6,150 bases of DNA, from positions 1 through 6,150 of the forward strand of contig QIEW01000327.1 in NCBI GenBank assembly GCA_003230535.1. The letters run 5' to 3'. This stretch comes from a bacterium. GTDB lineage: Bacteria; SZUA-182; SZUA-191. The position numbers and the translations under genes were made by a program. This document shows, one piece after another, positions 6,060 to 6,150 of the stretch. Below the pieces are notes generated by a model. It saw only the letters and a list, made by a program, of their open reading frames with translations, ran no database searches and was not told the DNA's origin. Every line of letters starts with the position of its first letter. The stretch's first letter is position 1.

Positions 6060-6131
6060 TGTCATTCCTGGCTTGACCAGGAATCCAGACCGATTAAAAA
6101 CCTATGGATTCCCGCTTTCGCGGGAATGACA
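6060..6131. repeat. dRS3-like double-hairpin repeat
   Basis: Two adjacent hairpins are present: ATTCCTGG/CCAGGAAT (6064-6071 with 6077-6084) and ATTCCCGC/GCGGGAAT (6108-6115 with 6120-6127). The outer ends TGTCATTCC (6060-6068) and GGAATGACA (6123-6131) also pair, as do GAATCCA (6081-6087) and TGGATTC (6105-6111), so one long stem or two short ones can form. The right hairpin fits the Neisseria dRS3 pattern ATTCCC-N8-GGGAAT exactly. Related 'GTCATTCC' repeats are common in many proteobacteria. Confidence 0.65.
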
Positions 6132-6150
6132 CTAAATGATTATTCCTAAC

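Overview
The window reads as a bacterial chromosome segment. It has two housekeeping translation genes, lepA and rlmE, in moderately GC-rich sequence, flanked by AT-rich accessory genes and several families of palindromic intergenic repeats. A secreted multi-domain protein (tandem PKD domains, an ASH/choice-of-anchor D type domain and a C-terminal domain often seen in sulfate- and metal-reducing bacteria) together with abundant REP-like and dRS3-like repeats suggests a Gram-negative such as a Desulfobacterota-type (former deltaproteobacterial) organism. This taxonomic guess is inference and has low confidence.

Layout, left to right. Positions 1-45 hold a short repetitive motif. Positions 86-559 (+) are the C-terminal remnant of a GHKL/HATPase protein that has lost its N-terminus and start codon. 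It overlaps by one base an intact 100-aa STAS-like (DUF4325-type) gene at 559-861 (+). lepA (863-2659, +) begins one base after that gene's stop and has no visible Shine-Dalgarno, but a reasonable sigma70-like promoter lies inside the STAS-like gene. The 301-bp gap 2660-2960, between the convergent lepA and rlmE, is largely filled by one ~196-bp imperfect palindrome centred at 2816. Each end of it is itself a hairpin. rlmE (2961-3545, -) follows, with a good promoter at 3628-3656 (-). A secreted PKD/ASH protein gene (3716-5803, -) comes next. The right end, 5909-6131, is non-coding and made of repeats: an inverted pair of GTAG-headed REP-like hairpins and a dRS3-like double hairpin.

Functionally, LepA (EF4) acts on translating or assembling ribosomes and RlmE methylates the 23S rRNA A-loop, so the core of the window is ribosome function. 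The GHKL/STAS-like pair looks like a degraded partner-switch-type cassette that has landed directly upstream of lepA. The secreted protein appears unrelated to the translation genes. No tRNA, rRNA, CRISPR array or intact transposase gene was seen. The most unusual items are the decayed GHKL/STAS-like cassette abutting lepA and the large palindrome, whose arms differ almost only by transitions.
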